DNA of 64,000 nt from Devosia sp. (GTDB taxonomy: Bacteria > Pseudomonadota > Alphaproteobacteria > Rhizobiales > Devosiaceae). Made by a program: the position numbers and the translations under genes. Positions 1 to 8,620 of this stretch are shown piece by piece. Below the pieces are notes generated by a model. That model saw nothing but the letters and a program-made list of their open reading frames with translations. It searched no databases and had not been told where the DNA came from. Position 1 is the first letter of the stretch. Each line of letters begins with the position of its first letter. The stretch lies in assembly GCF_024707125.1 (NCBI RefSeq), contig NZ_JANQAH010000011.1, forward strand, positions 868,001-932,000, written 5' to 3'.

Positions 1-672
1 TTCAGCCTCATGGATCGCTCCATTGCGGTTTCGGTACACCAACCCGACGGCAGCAAGGTCGCGCCCGGCGACACGATCCTCCATGTTTCCGGCCCCGCCC
101 GCGCCATTCTCGGGGCCGAACGTGTGGCCCTCAATCTCCTCTGCCGCTTGTCCGGCATCGCCACGGCGACGGCAGAACTGGTTGAAGCCGTGCGCCCCCA
201 TGGCCATGCCAGGATTGCCTGCACGCGCAAAACCACACCCGGGCTGCGAGCGCTCGAAAAGGCGGCCGTGCGGGCCGGTGGCGGGGCCAATCACCGGTTT
301 GGGCTCTACGATGCCATTCTGATCAAGGACAACCACATCGCCATAGCCGGCGGCGTGCGCACCGCCATCGAGCGTGCCCGCGCTGCGGCCGGCCATCTGG
401 TCAAGATCGAAGTCGAAGTCGATCGGCTCGACCAGCTCGACGAAGCGCTTTCCATCGGCGTCGATGCCGTGCTTCTCGACAATATGGACATTCCGACCCT
501 GACCGAAGCCGTGCGCCGCATCGGTACGAGCGCGATCAAGGAAGCGTCCGGCCGGGTCACCGCCAAGACCGCGCCCGCCATCGCTGCGACGGGTGTCGAT
601 ATCATTTCGGCCGGCTGGCTCACGCACAGCGCGCCAATTCTGGACCTCGGCTTGGACATAGCTGCCCCCTAA
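1..672 (+). CDS. nadC: nicotinate-nucleotide pyrophosphorylase (carboxylating), 5' end cut by window
   Basis: NadC makes nicotinate mononucleotide from quinolinate and PRPP in de novo NAD synthesis (cytoplasm). The frame is open from base 1, so the start lies outside the window; about 223 residues remain of a family of roughly 280. Visible hallmarks are the ARIACTRKTTPGLR segment, the LIKDNH motif of the active site and the late VDAVLLDNM segment of the TIM-like barrel. The C-terminus looks complete and ends in a normal stop. It lies 99 bases ahead of panB on the same strand. The identity is secure; only the 5' end is missing. Confidence 0.95.
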   Translation, partial: FSLMDRSIAVSVHQPDGSKVAPGDTILHVSGPARAILGAERVALNLLCRLSGIATATAELVEAVRPHGHARIACTRKTTPGLRALEKAAVRAGGGANHRFGLYDAILIKDNHIAIAGGVRTAIERARAAAGHLVKIEVEVDRLDQLDEALSIGVDAVLLDNMDIPTLTEAVRRIGTSAIKEASGRVTAKTAPAIAATGVDIISAGWLTHSAPILDLGLDIAAP

Positions 673-694
673 TACCTATATAGGGCTGGGAGAA

Positions 695-736
695 GCGTTG
701 ATGTCCGAGTATCAACGCGTCGCGTCCGAGGACGCA
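695..736 (+). promoter_or_regulatory. paired hairpins in the nadC-panB gap
   Basis: Two adjacent inverted repeats lie just ahead of panB: GCGTTGAT/ATCAACGC (695-702 with 711-718) and GCGTC/GACGC (723-736). There is no T-run, so a terminator is unlikely. They may shape a panBC leader RNA. A palindromic CCTATATAGG at about 675-684 could be part of a promoter. Function is inference. Confidence 0.25.
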
Positions 737-771
737 GGTTTGAAGTCCGACATAGAACCGTGGAGACCACG

Positions 772-1584
772 ATGTCAGTCCCGTCAGCGACCAAGCGATT
801 GACCACACGCGATATCGGCCGGCTGCGCCAGCGCGCCGAGCCCATCGCCATGCTGACCGCCTATGACAGCGTCATGGCCGCTCTCGTCGATCAGTCCGGA
901 ATCGACATCATCCTCGTCGGAGATAGCCTCGGCAATGTCGTGCTCGGGCACGAAACGACGCTGAAAGTCACTTTGGCGGACATGATCCGCCACGCAGCCG
1001 CGGTTGCGCGCAGCACCGAACGCGCCCTCGTCGTCTGCGACATGCCCTTTGGCACGACAACCGATCCGGAAACGGCACTGCGCAGCGCCGTGGAGATTTT
1101 CCAGCAATCGGGCGTGCAGGCGGTCAAGATCGAAGGCGGCCTCGCCATGGTGCCTGTCATCAAGCGGCTGACCGATTATGGCATTCCCGTCATGGCCCAT
1201 ATCGGGCTCATGCCGCAGGCCGTGCATCAGCTCGGCGGCTACTACACCCATGGTAAAGCGGCTGAATCTGCCGAACGACTGTCGCAGGAAGCCCGCGCGC
1301 TCGAAGAGGCCGGCGCCTTCGCCATCGTGCTCGAATGCATTGTTCCCGAGGTTGCGACGGCGATCACTGCCGAACTGACGATCCCGACCATCGGCATCGG
1401 TTCCGGCCCCGGCTGCGCCGGCCAGGTGCTTGTTATCAACGACCTCATCGGGCTGAACACCCGCCCCGCCCCGAGCTTTGCCAAGCCGCGGGCCGATGCC
1501 GCCGGGCTGGTGCGTGCCGCCGTGGCCGACTATGTCGCCGAAACCAAGACCACGACACTGCAAAAGCGGGCAGGCGCCGCCTGA
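772..1584 (+). CDS. panB: 3-methyl-2-oxobutanoate hydroxymethyltransferase
   Basis: PanB transfers a hydroxymethyl group from methylene-THF to alpha-ketoisovalerate, giving ketopantoate for coenzyme A synthesis. The 270-residue product has the expected length. The VGDSLGNVVLGHETT metal and substrate loop is near residue 50, and the KIEGG and GGYYTHGK segments follow. I chose the ATG at 772; an in-frame GTG 12 bases upstream would add only four residues. The next gene, panC, starts 35 bases after the stop, so the two form the usual pantothenate pair. Confidence 0.95.
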   Translation: MSVPSATKRLTTRDIGRLRQRAEPIAMLTAYDSVMAALVDQSGIDIILVGDSLGNVVLGHETTLKVTLADMIRHAAAVARSTERALVVCDMPFGTTTDPETALRSAVEIFQQSGVQAVKIEGGLAMVPVIKRLTDYGIPVMAHIGLMPQAVHQLGGYYTHGKAAESAERLSQEARALEEAGAFAIVLECIVPEVATAITAELTIPTIGIGSGPGCAGQVLVINDLIGLNTRPAPSFAKPRADAAGLVRAAVADYVAETKTTTLQKRAGAA

Positions 1585-1619
1585 AACCCACTACCCCGAC
1601 CGATCTGGGACACTACTTT

Positions 1620-2468
1620 ATGACAAAAGTCCTTCGCACGATTTCCGAATTGCGGGCTTGGCGCAATGGCCTGCCGGCCGGTGCCCGGCTTGGCCTTGTG
1701 CCCACGATGGGCGCCCTCCATGCCGGTCACATCAGCCTGATGGAATTGGCCCGGACGCACTGCGACACGGTCATTGCCAGCATTTTCGTCAATCCGCTGC
1801 AGTTTGGGCCGCAGGAAGATCTCGCGCGCTATCCGCGACCGATCGAGAAGGACATCGCCATGCTCGAGGCGGCTGGCGTCGACGCGCTGTTCCTGCCCGA
1901 ACCAGGAGAAGTCTACCCCGCGGACAATTCTACCTATGTGGTCGAGGAAGCGGTTTCCCTTCCGCTCTGCGGCGCCCTGCGCCCCGGCCATTTCCGCGGC
2001 GTCGCCACGGTGGTGCTGAAGCTTTTCAACCTGACCCAGCCGCACTTTGCCTTTTTCGGGCAGAAGGATGCGCAGCAATGCGCCGTGATCGAACGCATGG
2101 TGCGCGACCTCAATGTCCCCGTCGAGATCGTCCGCGGCGCCATTGTGCGGGAAGAGGACGGCCTGGCGATGAGCTCGCGCAACGTCTATCTCGAACCCGC
2201 CCAGCGCCTCATTGCGCCGCTGCTCTACCAGAGCCTCTTGGCCGCCTCTGCGGCGTACGATGCCGGGGAACGCGACGCCGGGAAGCTGGAGGCCATCGGC
2301 CGCGCCGTATTGGCCGACGAGCCAGGCATCAATGTTCAATATTGGGAAGTGCGGGACCGCCGGAGTCTTGCCCCCCTCCAGGCCGTAGGCGCCAACGGAT
2401 GCCTCATCGCCTTGGCGGCCTATCTGGGCAAGACGCGCCTGATTGACAATATTATCCTCGGCACATGA
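1620..2468 (+). CDS. panC: pantoate--beta-alanine ligase (pantothenate synthetase)
   Basis: PanC joins pantoate and beta-alanine with ATP to make pantothenate. The 282-residue product opens with the nucleotidyltransferase-type motif PTMGALHAGHISL, and carries FVNPLQFGPQEDLARYPR and the later AMSSRNVYL (KMSKS-like) loop. The frame stays open far upstream into panB, but ATG 1620 is where similarity to the family begins (MTKVLRTISELR). It directly follows panB and ends ahead of a strong inverted repeat shared with the convergent aldo/keto reductase. Confidence 0.95.
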   Translation: MTKVLRTISELRAWRNGLPAGARLGLVPTMGALHAGHISLMELARTHCDTVIASIFVNPLQFGPQEDLARYPRPIEKDIAMLEAAGVDALFLPEPGEVYPADNSTYVVEEAVSLPLCGALRPGHFRGVATVVLKLFNLTQPHFAFFGQKDAQQCAVIERMVRDLNVPVEIVRGAIVREEDGLAMSSRNVYLEPAQRLIAPLLYQSLLAASAAYDAGERDAGKLEAIGRAVLADEPGINVQYWEVRDRRSLAPLQAVGANGCLIALAAYLGKTRLIDNIILGT

Positions 2469-2487
2469 ACTGCTAGGGACGCCTATC

Positions 2488-2536
2488 GCGCCTGCCTTTT
2501 TTTTGGGGCCTCTAGGACAACGACGAAGGCAGGCGC
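2488..2536. terminator. bidirectional terminator between panC and the aldo/keto reductase
   Basis: An 11-base perfect inverted repeat (GCGCCTGCCTT at 2488-2498, AAGGCAGGCGC at 2526-2536) sits between two convergent genes, with a run of eight T inside the left half of the loop. The long loop makes it an atypical intrinsic terminator, but position and T-run fit. Confidence 0.5.
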
Positions 2537-2542
2537 CGCCGG

Positions 2543-3424
2543 TCATTCCTCGGGAATAACGCGGCCAAAAGTTTCAAGGGTGATGGCTTCGGGCTTCGGG
2601 CCGCCGCGGACGCCGGTTTCTAGACCGTCGATGGCGGCGACTTCTTCCGGGCTCAGTTCGAAATCGAAAACGTCAAAATTCTCGGCGATGCGCACGGGCT
2701 TTACCGATTTCGGAATGACCGAGCGTCCTTCCTGCAGGTGCCAGCGCAGCATGACCTGTGCAGCCGACTTGCCGTGTGCCTCCGCGACGCCGAGGATGAC
2801 CGGATCCTCAAGTGCGCTCTTGTCGCCACCGCGATAGAAGGTGATGCCGCCAATGGGCGACCAGGCTTGCGAAACGATGCCATGCTGGCGGTTCATCCGC
2901 TGCAGTTCGGGCTGCTGGAAATATGGGTGCACTTCGATCTGGTTGACCGCAGGCACCACCTTGGCGACGCCGAGCAGGCGCTCCAGATGATCAGGCATGA
3001 AATTGCTCACCCCGATCGCCCGCACCTTGCCGTCGGCCAGAAGCGTTTCGAGGGCGCGGTAGGCTTCCAGCGTCCGGTCGAAAGCGGATGGCAGGGCCTG
3101 GTGCAGGATCAACAGGTCAAGCTGGTCGACACCGAGTTTTCTGGCGCTCTTTTCAAAGCCATGCAGCGTCTCGTCATAGCCATAGTCGCTGATCCAGATC
3201 TTGGTCTCGATAAATATCTGATCGCGAGCCAGGCCCGACCGCTTGATGGCATCGCCGACGCCACGCTCATTGGCATAGGCCGCCGCAGTATCGACGTGTC
3301 GATAGCCGACACGAAGCGCCTCTTGCACGGCGCTCATGGTCTCGTCGGGCGGGGTCTGGAAGACGCCAAAGCCCAGGGCCGGCATTTCGGCGCCATTGTT
3401 GAGGATCAGGGTTGGTACGGTCAT
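2543..3424 (-). CDS. aldo/keto reductase (2,5-diketo-D-gluconate reductase type)
   Basis: This is an NADPH-dependent reductase of small carbonyl compounds with a TIM barrel of 293 residues. It shows the family hallmarks in order: GFGVFQTP, DTAAAYANERGVG with the catalytic Asp and Tyr, the ETKIW lysine, the LILHQ histidine position and GVSNF. The C-terminal IPKS segment fits the NADPH phosphate site. Start at MTVPTLILNNG (3424); 16 extra upstream residues in frame do not look coding. A LysR gene lies 202 bases upstream on the same strand and may regulate it. The substrate cannot be told from sequence. Confidence 0.88.
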   Translation of the reverse strand: MTVPTLILNNGAEMPALGFGVFQTPPDETMSAVQEALRVGYRHVDTAAAYANERGVGDAIKRSGLARDQIFIETKIWISDYGYDETLHGFEKSARKLGVDQLDLLILHQALPSAFDRTLEAYRALETLLADGKVRAIGVSNFMPDHLERLLGVAKVVPAVNQIEVHPYFQQPELQRMNRQHGIVSQAWSPIGGITFYRGGDKSALEDPVILGVAEAHGKSAAQVMLRWHLQEGRSVIPKSVKPVRIAENFDVFDFELSPEEVAAIDGLETGVRGGPKPEAITLETFGRVIPEE

Positions 3425-3626
3425 GCTTGGATGTCCTGTTCGATTGCGTGATATCGATCTCGTCGAGGACACGCGCGGTTCTCAACACGGCGGGCTCGAC
3501 ATGCCCGAGGGAAGCTCCTCCTAAGCTAAGACCTGGCGACGCTGCCGATTAGGTAGCCGTCGACGCATGGCCCAAGAACCACTGCTAATGAATGGGCGGG
3601 AGATGATAGGAAGCTGCTGATTGCGG

Positions 3627-4547
3627 CTATGCGCCTGGTGAAGCTGCCGCAGACGGACCGCGGTATCGCACCGCATCGACGAAGCTCGAGAACGCGATCG
3701 AGTGGTGCCGACGGTTCGGATAGTAGAGATGATAGCCGGTGAAAGTGGGGCACCAGTCTTCAAGGACGCGGAGTAGCCGGCCTTCCTTTACGTAGTGTTG
3801 CACCTGGTCCTCGGGCATGTAGGCGAGGCCGACACCATCAAGGACCGATGACAGGCGCATCGAAACATTGTTGAAGACTGCCTGTCCCTCGACCCGAACC
3901 TTGATCTCCTGCCCGTCCTTTTCGAACTCCCAGGGGAACAGGTTTCCATGGGTTGGCAGGCGGATATTGATGCAGTTGTGCGCCGTCAGGTCCTCCGGTC
4001 GCGAGGGCGCCGGGTATCGCGCGAGATAGCCGGGCGTACCCACAACTGCCATCTTGATATCGGGACTGATCCGCACCGCGATCATGTCCCGGGCGATCTG
4101 GGCGCCGAGCCTGACGCCCGCATCGTAGCGTTCGGCAACGATATCGGTGAGGCCATAGTCGACGATGATTTCGACGTGAACGTCGGGATTGGCCAACAGA
4201 AACTTCCGTAACGCGGGCTGCAAGACCGAAATGGCCGGATGTTCGCCAGCGGTGATCCGGATGGTGCCGGACGGCGTTTGCTTCATCTCGGCCAAAGCCG
4301 TCAGCTCGCCCTGAATCTCTTCAAAGCGCGGCTCCAGACTCTGCAGAAGCCGTTCCCCCGCTTCGGTCGGCGACACGCTTCGCGTGGTTCTGGTCAGGAG
4401 GCGGATATCGAGCCGGGCCTCGAGCCCACGGATAGTTTGGCTAAGGGATGATTGGGACACGCCAAGCCTGGCCGCGGCGCGCGTAAAACTCCGTTCGCGC
4501 GCGACCACCACAAAGGCCGCCAGGTCGTTGAAGTTTGGCAGGCCCAT
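3627..4547 (-). CDS. LysR-family transcriptional regulator
   Basis: The 306-residue protein begins with a winged helix-turn-helix (residues about 5-64: FTRAAARLGVSQSSLSQTI, then LEARLDIRLLTRTTRSV) followed by a LysR substrate-binding domain. The C-terminal domain ends in PSAAASPGA. It is on the same strand as, and upstream of, the aldo/keto reductase, a common pairing for such regulators. The effector is unknown. No clear palindrome was found in its own upstream region. Confidence 0.9.
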   Translation of the reverse strand: MGLPNFNDLAAFVVVARERSFTRAAARLGVSQSSLSQTIRGLEARLDIRLLTRTTRSVSPTEAGERLLQSLEPRFEEIQGELTALAEMKQTPSGTIRITAGEHPAISVLQPALRKFLLANPDVHVEIIVDYGLTDIVAERYDAGVRLGAQIARDMIAVRISPDIKMAVVGTPGYLARYPAPSRPEDLTAHNCINIRLPTHGNLFPWEFEKDGQEIKVRVEGQAVFNNVSMRLSSVLDGVGLAYMPEDQVQHYVKEGRLLRVLEDWCPTFTGYHLYYPNRRHHSIAFSSFVDAVRYRGPSAAASPGA

Positions 4548-4652
4548 TCATTAGTTCCACTAATTTCTGCAACGATCATTTTATCGATAGCACGATAAGC
4601 CACGAAATCGCTTTCGCGTTATTGTCGAGAGCCTGTCTTCCGGGTGGCATTG

Positions 4653-4748
4653 GTTGATGGCGAGACGTGTACGGGCGGCAAACGCAGCAAGGCCTACCGC
4701 ATTGTGAATGTCGAGCTTGCGCGCGAGATTTTCCCAGTACTTCGAACT
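4653..4748 (-). pseudogene. remnant of a LuxR/NarL-type helix-turn-helix
   Basis: Reading the minus strand here gives a stretch with KYWENLARKLDIHNAVGLAA, which resembles the recognition helix and last helix of LuxR-family DNA-binding domains. It is not preceded by the rest of an HTH or a receiver domain, and no start with a ribosome site fits. I read it as the tail of a decayed response regulator. The match is from memory of the family pattern and covers only about 30 residues. Confidence 0.35.
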
Positions 4749-4779
4749 GTTGGCTACGCGAAACTGCCGCTCGCCGACG

Positions 4780-5022
4780 CTAGACCTTGGCCCGAGCGAC
4801 CCGTACGTCATGGCCTTCCAGCCACGCCTCAACCTCCGCGTCGGCGGCCACAACGGACAGATTCGTCCTGGCATGCACCATGGCAGCGAGCTGCTTGACC
4901 GTCTTGATGCCGCGCAGATCGTGCTGGGTCAGGAAGGGCCACTGCTCCCTGGCCAAGCGGCGTTCGCGCTCAAAGTGAGCGATGTCGTCCAGAGGGTCGT
5001 TGGCATTCCGATCACCAAACAT
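4780..5022 (-). CDS. small hypothetical protein (80 aa)
   Basis: I do not recognise this protein. It is supported by a good ribosome site (GAGGTGA) about six bases ahead of ATG 5022 and by a soluble, well-mixed composition: an acidic N-terminus (DPLDDIAHFERERRL), then a helical region with DLRGIKTVKQLAAMVHART and an acidic patch AADAEVEAWLEG. There is no signal peptide or membrane segment. It stands between the LuxR remnant and a gene-poor stretch, so the neighbourhood gives no clue to its role. Confidence 0.45.
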   Translation of the reverse strand: MFGDRNANDPLDDIAHFERERRLAREQWPFLTQHDLRGIKTVKQLAAMVHARTNLSVVAADAEVEAWLEGHDVRVARAKV

Positions 5023-5323
5023 GAAGTCACCTCGTCAAAGAGAGTCGCTTCCTGAGTAGGTGGCGTCCGCGAGGCCAGACAAAAAGGCAGGCGCGCTGTC
5101 ATATGGCGTGATTGCTCGTGGCCATTCGCTGAGCCGCGCCTTGAATCGGGCGCATTGAGTACGCACTTTAGGAAAGTACGTTTTCAGCGTCCAATGCCAC
5201 CTGATCATTCCGGCATAGCCGGGTTGCTTGGCGATCCACTGAATTTTGCGAACGTTCGGACCTAGCCTCGTTGTCGCTGGGCAGTAACCGCTGCCGAATG
5301 CAATCAAATCGGAAGGCCGTGCC
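5023..5323. other. 301-base stretch without a convincing gene
   Basis: A minus-strand frame of 98 codons covers most of this stretch, but it has no ribosome site and an unstructured composition. I see no repeat, tRNA or terminator. With the HTH remnant next door it may be decaying sequence. Confidence 0.4.
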
Positions 5324-5578
5324 ATGACCAATGGGTTTGACTACTCTGCCGACGCTGAACTCTTTCCAAGCCGGGGGAGCCGCGGCTCGGTGCGGGTCGG
5401 ATATAGACGCTTCAGCAGTGCGGCCGAAGCCCTGCGCTACGCCATCGAAGATATGCCGGCGACACTGCTCAGGGGATCGATGCTGGAAGTCGACGAGCAA
5501 CGTTTCACCGGCGAGCAGATCCTTGAGCTCTATAGTTCGGAGAGCTACCCGCTCGAACGGTCGGGGGTCATGTCATGA
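5324..5578 (+). CDS. conserved small protein of unknown function (84 aa)
   Basis: The product starts MTNGFDYSADAELFPSRG and continues with GYRRFSSAAEALRYAIEDMP and LEVDEQRFTGEQI. I recall similar short proteins in Rhizobiales genomes, without known function. A GGAAGG ribosome site lies ahead of ATG 5324. The stop overlaps the start of a second short frame (ATGA at 5575), which suggests translational coupling. Soluble, slightly acidic, no membrane segment. Confidence 0.65.
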   Translation: MTNGFDYSADAELFPSRGSRGSVRVGYRRFSSAAEALRYAIEDMPATLLRGSMLEVDEQRFTGEQILELYSSESYPLERSGVMS

Positions 5579-5745
5579 TGGGCACCCTGCTGCCCTTCGT
5601 CCGTCCCGGGCGTCTGTCGCTCGTCAAATCGGGCTCTTCTGCGCTGACCTTTCCGCGCTTTGCCCGCGAGAAAGAGCGCCCCAGCCTGCCGCTGCGTCCC
5701 GCATTCCACACGACCGAGACCGACGATGAGCGACCACTCCGCTAG
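5575..5745 (+). CDS. possible 56-residue protein overlapping both neighbours
   Basis: An ATG overlaps the stop of the preceding small gene (ATGA) and the frame runs 56 codons to a TAG that lies 20 bases inside the next gene. The product is basic, with PFVRPGRLSLV, FPRFAREKERPSLPL and an acidic tail TTETDDERPLR. The tight nesting between two likely genes is the main evidence. I do not recognise it; it could be a chance frame. Confidence 0.4.
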   Translation: MMGTLLPFVRPGRLSLVKSGSSALTFPRFAREKERPSLPLRPAFHTTETDDERPLR

Positions 5746-5992
5746 GCGGTCGGTGACCTATCGCTTTCCGTTCAAATTGCCGGGCATGGAAGAGCCGCAT
5801 GCCCCCGGGACCTTCGAGGTGCGGGTCGAGGAGGAGCAGTTTGATGTCGTTTGGGAAGCCCGCCGCCCCTGGCTGACCATTCTCCTGCCCTATCTGGGCC
5901 GTACGGAAGCCCTGCCGGTCACCGCCGGCGCGCTGGAAGCCTCGATCCTGCTTGACCGGCACACCGCCGCTCAGGTCGACTCGCCATTCTAG
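5726..5992 (+). CDS. small hypothetical protein (88 aa)
   Basis: The frame starts at ATG 5726 (MSDHSARRSVTYRF) and encodes a compact, probably beta-rich protein with FEVRVEEEQFDVVWEARRPW and LPYLGRTEALPVTAGALEAS. There is no signal peptide or transmembrane segment. It is the third of three overlapping short genes on this strand. Unrecognised; function unknown. An upstream in-frame start would add 22 residues of arginine- and proline-rich sequence that look non-coding. Confidence 0.5.
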   Translation: MSDHSARRSVTYRFPFKLPGMEEPHAPGTFEVRVEEEQFDVVWEARRPWLTILLPYLGRTEALPVTAGALEASILLDRHTAAQVDSPF

Positions 5993-6039
5993 TTCGGCCC
6001 ACGGCGGGCAGTCTCTGCCATGGTCGCGGGCAGAAAAAT

Positions 6040-7287
6040 CTATCGTCTGGCGCTGAAGGGGTTGTCCTTGAAGAGCACTTCACGGTCTTGCGTGAAATTG
6101 GCGAGCAGCGGAATGGCGGCGCCGCCCAGGGCGCGGGCACTCGTGCCGAGCGTTCCCTCGACGAGGCTAAAGGCCGAAAGTCCCTGCTGGTTGACCATCA
6201 GCAGCGCGGCGCGTGTCGCCTCGATGATGCGGCTGCGCACAGAGGCAGGAAAGGCGCCATCGATGACAACGGTCTCGACATCGATGACCGCGACCGACGA
6301 CAGAATGGCATGGGCGAGATAGTCGGCCACCTGCACGATCCAGTTGTCGAGCGCCGGTCCGAGATCGTCTCCCCAATCGTCCGGAGATTGCCAGAGCACT
6401 TCGGCCCGCCGCCCCTGGCGAATGAGCTCGCGCTCCAGCACGTAGATGGAGGCCACGTTCATCAATTGCGGGGCCTTTCCGCCTTGTCCGAGGCCGGCCG
6501 GCATCGAGCCGAGAGCACCGGCATTATTGGTGCGCCCGGGGAAGAGATGGCCGTTGAAAACGAGGCCGCCGCCGATGAATGAACCGATGAAGACATAGAG
6601 ATAGTCGACATATTCGGCGCCACGTCCGAACATCAGCTCCGCCGCACAGGCGGCGGTAATGTCATTGTAAAAATAGACTGGCCAAGGGCAAATCTGCGCC
6701 AGATCTGCCCTTATGTCCGTCTCGCGCCAGACATCGATATCCTCGCGTGGCGCACCGATTTCTTCCGGCCAGGTCCACATTTCATAGGGCGATGCGATGC
6801 CGAGCCCCGTCACGCGCCGCAGTGTCTCCGCCGGCAGTCCCGATTGCAGTTCGGCAAGGCCTGCCTGGGTGAATTCCCTGATGCCGGCGGGCGTCGGATA
6901 GGCATAGGTCTGGTGCAGGAAGCGCTGCACCTGGCCCGTGAAATTGATGAGCGAGAGATCGACGCTGCGGCGGCCGATCTTGAGACCGACCGAATAGGCG
7001 CCCTCGGGATTGAGCGAATAGGGAACCGAGGGTTGCCCGACCCTGCCCCGCACCACGGCCTCGCGGCGCAGGAGACCATCATGCTCGAGCTGGTTGGCTA
7101 TGATCGAGATCGTCTGCGGCGACAGCCCCGTCATGCGCGCGATGTCGGCCTTGGGCAGGCTGCCGTGACGGCGCACCAGCGAGAGCACCAGCCGCTCATT
7201 ATAGAGCCGCACACCGCTCTGATTGGTTCCGCGGCTGAGGTCGTCCGACCGCCCCCTTATCGTCCTGACGGCCCCCGCCAATTGCAT
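6040..7287 (-). CDS. frcR: ROK-family transcriptional repressor (FrcR-like)
   Basis: The 415-residue protein has an N-terminal winged helix-turn-helix (about residues 30-80: LVLSLVRRHGSLPKADIARM, then GLSPQTISIIANQLEHDGLL) and a ROK domain (from about 95) that would bind a sugar or sugar phosphate. It is divergent from an FrcBCA-like sugar transporter, the layout known for the fructose system of Sinorhizobium meliloti. A 33-base imperfect palindrome between the two (7378-7410) is the likely operator. The symbol rests on context and family; the true inducer could be another sugar. Confidence 0.75.
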   Translation of the reverse strand: MQLAGAVRTIRGRSDDLSRGTNQSGVRLYNERLVLSLVRRHGSLPKADIARMTGLSPQTISIIANQLEHDGLLRREAVVRGRVGQPSVPYSLNPEGAYSVGLKIGRRSVDLSLINFTGQVQRFLHQTYAYPTPAGIREFTQAGLAELQSGLPAETLRRVTGLGIASPYEMWTWPEEIGAPREDIDVWRETDIRADLAQICPWPVYFYNDITAACAAELMFGRGAEYVDYLYVFIGSFIGGGLVFNGHLFPGRTNNAGALGSMPAGLGQGGKAPQLMNVASIYVLERELIRQGRRAEVLWQSPDDWGDDLGPALDNWIVQVADYLAHAILSSVAVIDVETVVIDGAFPASVRSRIIEATRAALLMVNQQGLSAFSLVEGTLGTSARALGGAAIPLLANFTQDREVLFKDNPFSARR

Positions 7288-7377
7288 CCTCCGCCTGCTG
7301 TTGCCCCTCGCCTATCGCAGGTTGGATCAGATTTCCAGCGGCTCTGCCGCCATCAAACGTCCGTCGCCGTGCCTCTG

Positions 7378-7410
7378 TCAATTAATAAATCCATCGGATT
7401 AACTTATTGA
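7378..7410. promoter_or_regulatory. operator-like palindrome overlapping a promoter -35 box
   Basis: Arms TCAATTAATAAATCC (7378-7392) and GGATTAACTTATTGA (7396-7410) match at 12 of 15 positions around a three-base centre. The right arm runs into TTGACA (7407-7412), a consensus -35 box pointing at the binding-protein gene. A repressor bound here would block that promoter, so this is the best candidate site for the divergent ROK regulator. Confidence 0.6.
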
Positions 7411-7528
7411 CAGTGTCGATATGTCGTGGTGATCATCCCCGCATCGAGCAGCGCACGGGAGGAGACCGCAGCCCTGCTTGGAACGGCCCGACCGGAAGAG
7501 ATTCGGCGCGCCCTTGGGAGGAGAACAC

Positions 7529-8548
7529 ATGAATAGGTTTTTGAAAGCCGCCACCGCGGCCGCCTTGCTGTGCACTCTTGTTGGCGGATCGGCCGCCTAC
7601 GCACAGGACATCGTGGGCCTGATCACCAAAACAGAAGGCAACCCCTTCTTCGTCAAGATGCGAGAGGGCGCCCAGGCCAAGGCGACGGAACTGGGTCTTG
7701 ATCTCAGGACCTATGCCGGCGAGTTCGATGGCGACAATGAAAGCCAGATCGCGGCCATCGAGAGCCTGATCGCGGCAGGCGCCAAGGGCTTTGCCATCGT
7801 GCCATCGGATTCCTCTGCCATCGTGCCGACCATCCAGCAGGCCCGCGATGCCGGTCTTCTGGTGATCGTGCTCGATACCCCGCTCGAACCCATGGACGCG
7901 GCGGATGCGACCTTTGCCACCGACAATCGTCAGGCGGGCCGCCTGATCGGCCAATGGGCGGCCGGCACGCTCGGAGACGAAGCGGCCAATGCCAAGATCG
8001 GCTTCCTCGATCTCGCGACCAATCAGCCGACCGTCGACTACCTGCGCGACCAAGGGTTTATGGAAGGCTTCGGGATCGATGTGAAGGATCCCAACCGCTA
8101 TGGCGATGAAGATGACGCGCGCATCTGCGGCCACGAAGTCACGGCCGGCTCGGAAGAAGGCGGCGTCACGGCCATGGAAACGCTGCTGCAGCGTTGCCCG
8201 GATATCAACGTCGTCTATGCGATCAATGAACCGGCCGCTGCCGGTGGCTATCAGGCGCTGCAAGCTGCCGGCGTCGAGAATGTGCTGATCGTCGCCGTCG
8301 ACGGCGGCTGCCCAGGAGTCCAGAACGTCAAGGACGGCATTATCGGAGCGACCTCGCAACAATATCCGCTCGACATGGCGGCGCTCGCTCTCGAAGCCAT
8401 CGCCAAGTTCGCCGCCGACGGCAGCAAGCCGGAAGTGGACCCTGAACTGGGCTTTTATGACACCGGTGCGCGGCTCGTGACCGACAAGCCGGTCGATGGG
8501 GTCGAATCGATCGACACCACCGAAGGCGCCGAGCTCTGCTGGGGCTGA
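7529..8548 (+). CDS. frcB: sugar ABC transporter periplasmic binding protein (FrcB-like)
   Basis: A signal peptide ([23 protein letters not shown], cut near residue 25) leads into a type I periplasmic binding fold of the ribose/fructose class. The stretch [20 protein letters not shown] and the [18 protein letters not shown] segment are very like FrcB, the fructose, ribose and mannose binding protein of S. meliloti, as I remember it. A GGGAGGAG ribosome site precedes ATG 7529. The gene is followed by a stem-loop and then by the permease. The exact ligand is not certain. Confidence 0.85.
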   Translation: MNRFLKAATAAALLCTLVGGSAAYAQDIVGLITKTEGNPFFVKMREGAQAKATELGLDLRTYAGEFDGDNESQIAAIESLIAAGAKGFAIVPSDSSAIVPTIQQARDAGLLVIVLDTPLEPMDAADATFATDNRQAGRLIGQWAAGTLGDEAANAKIGFLDLATNQPTVDYLRDQGFMEGFGIDVKDPNRYGDEDDARICGHEVTAGSEEGGVTAMETLLQRCPDINVVYAINEPAAAGGYQALQAAGVENVLIVAVDGGCPGVQNVKDGIIGATSQQYPLDMAALALEAIAKFAADGSKPEVDPELGFYDTGARLVTDKPVDGVESIDTTEGAELCWG

Positions 8549-8558
8549 TCCCGCCGAC

Positions 8559-8583
8559 GCCCCTCCGGGACGACCGGAGGGGC
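8559..8583 (+). terminator. stem-loop between binding-protein and permease genes
   Basis: A perfect 10-base stem GCCCCTCCGG / CCGGAGGGGC with a five-base loop, followed only by ATTTCT. With so weak a T-run it more likely protects the 3' end of the binding-protein message or partly terminates, giving more binding protein than permease. Confidence 0.55.
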
Positions 8584-8620
8584 ATTTCTGCACCAATCTT
8601 TGCGAGCGGAGAGCCAGGGT

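Noticed and set aside
5035-5331. 98-codon minus-strand frame
   Set aside because: No ribosome site, no recognisable pattern, and it overlaps the start of a better-supported gene on the plus strand.
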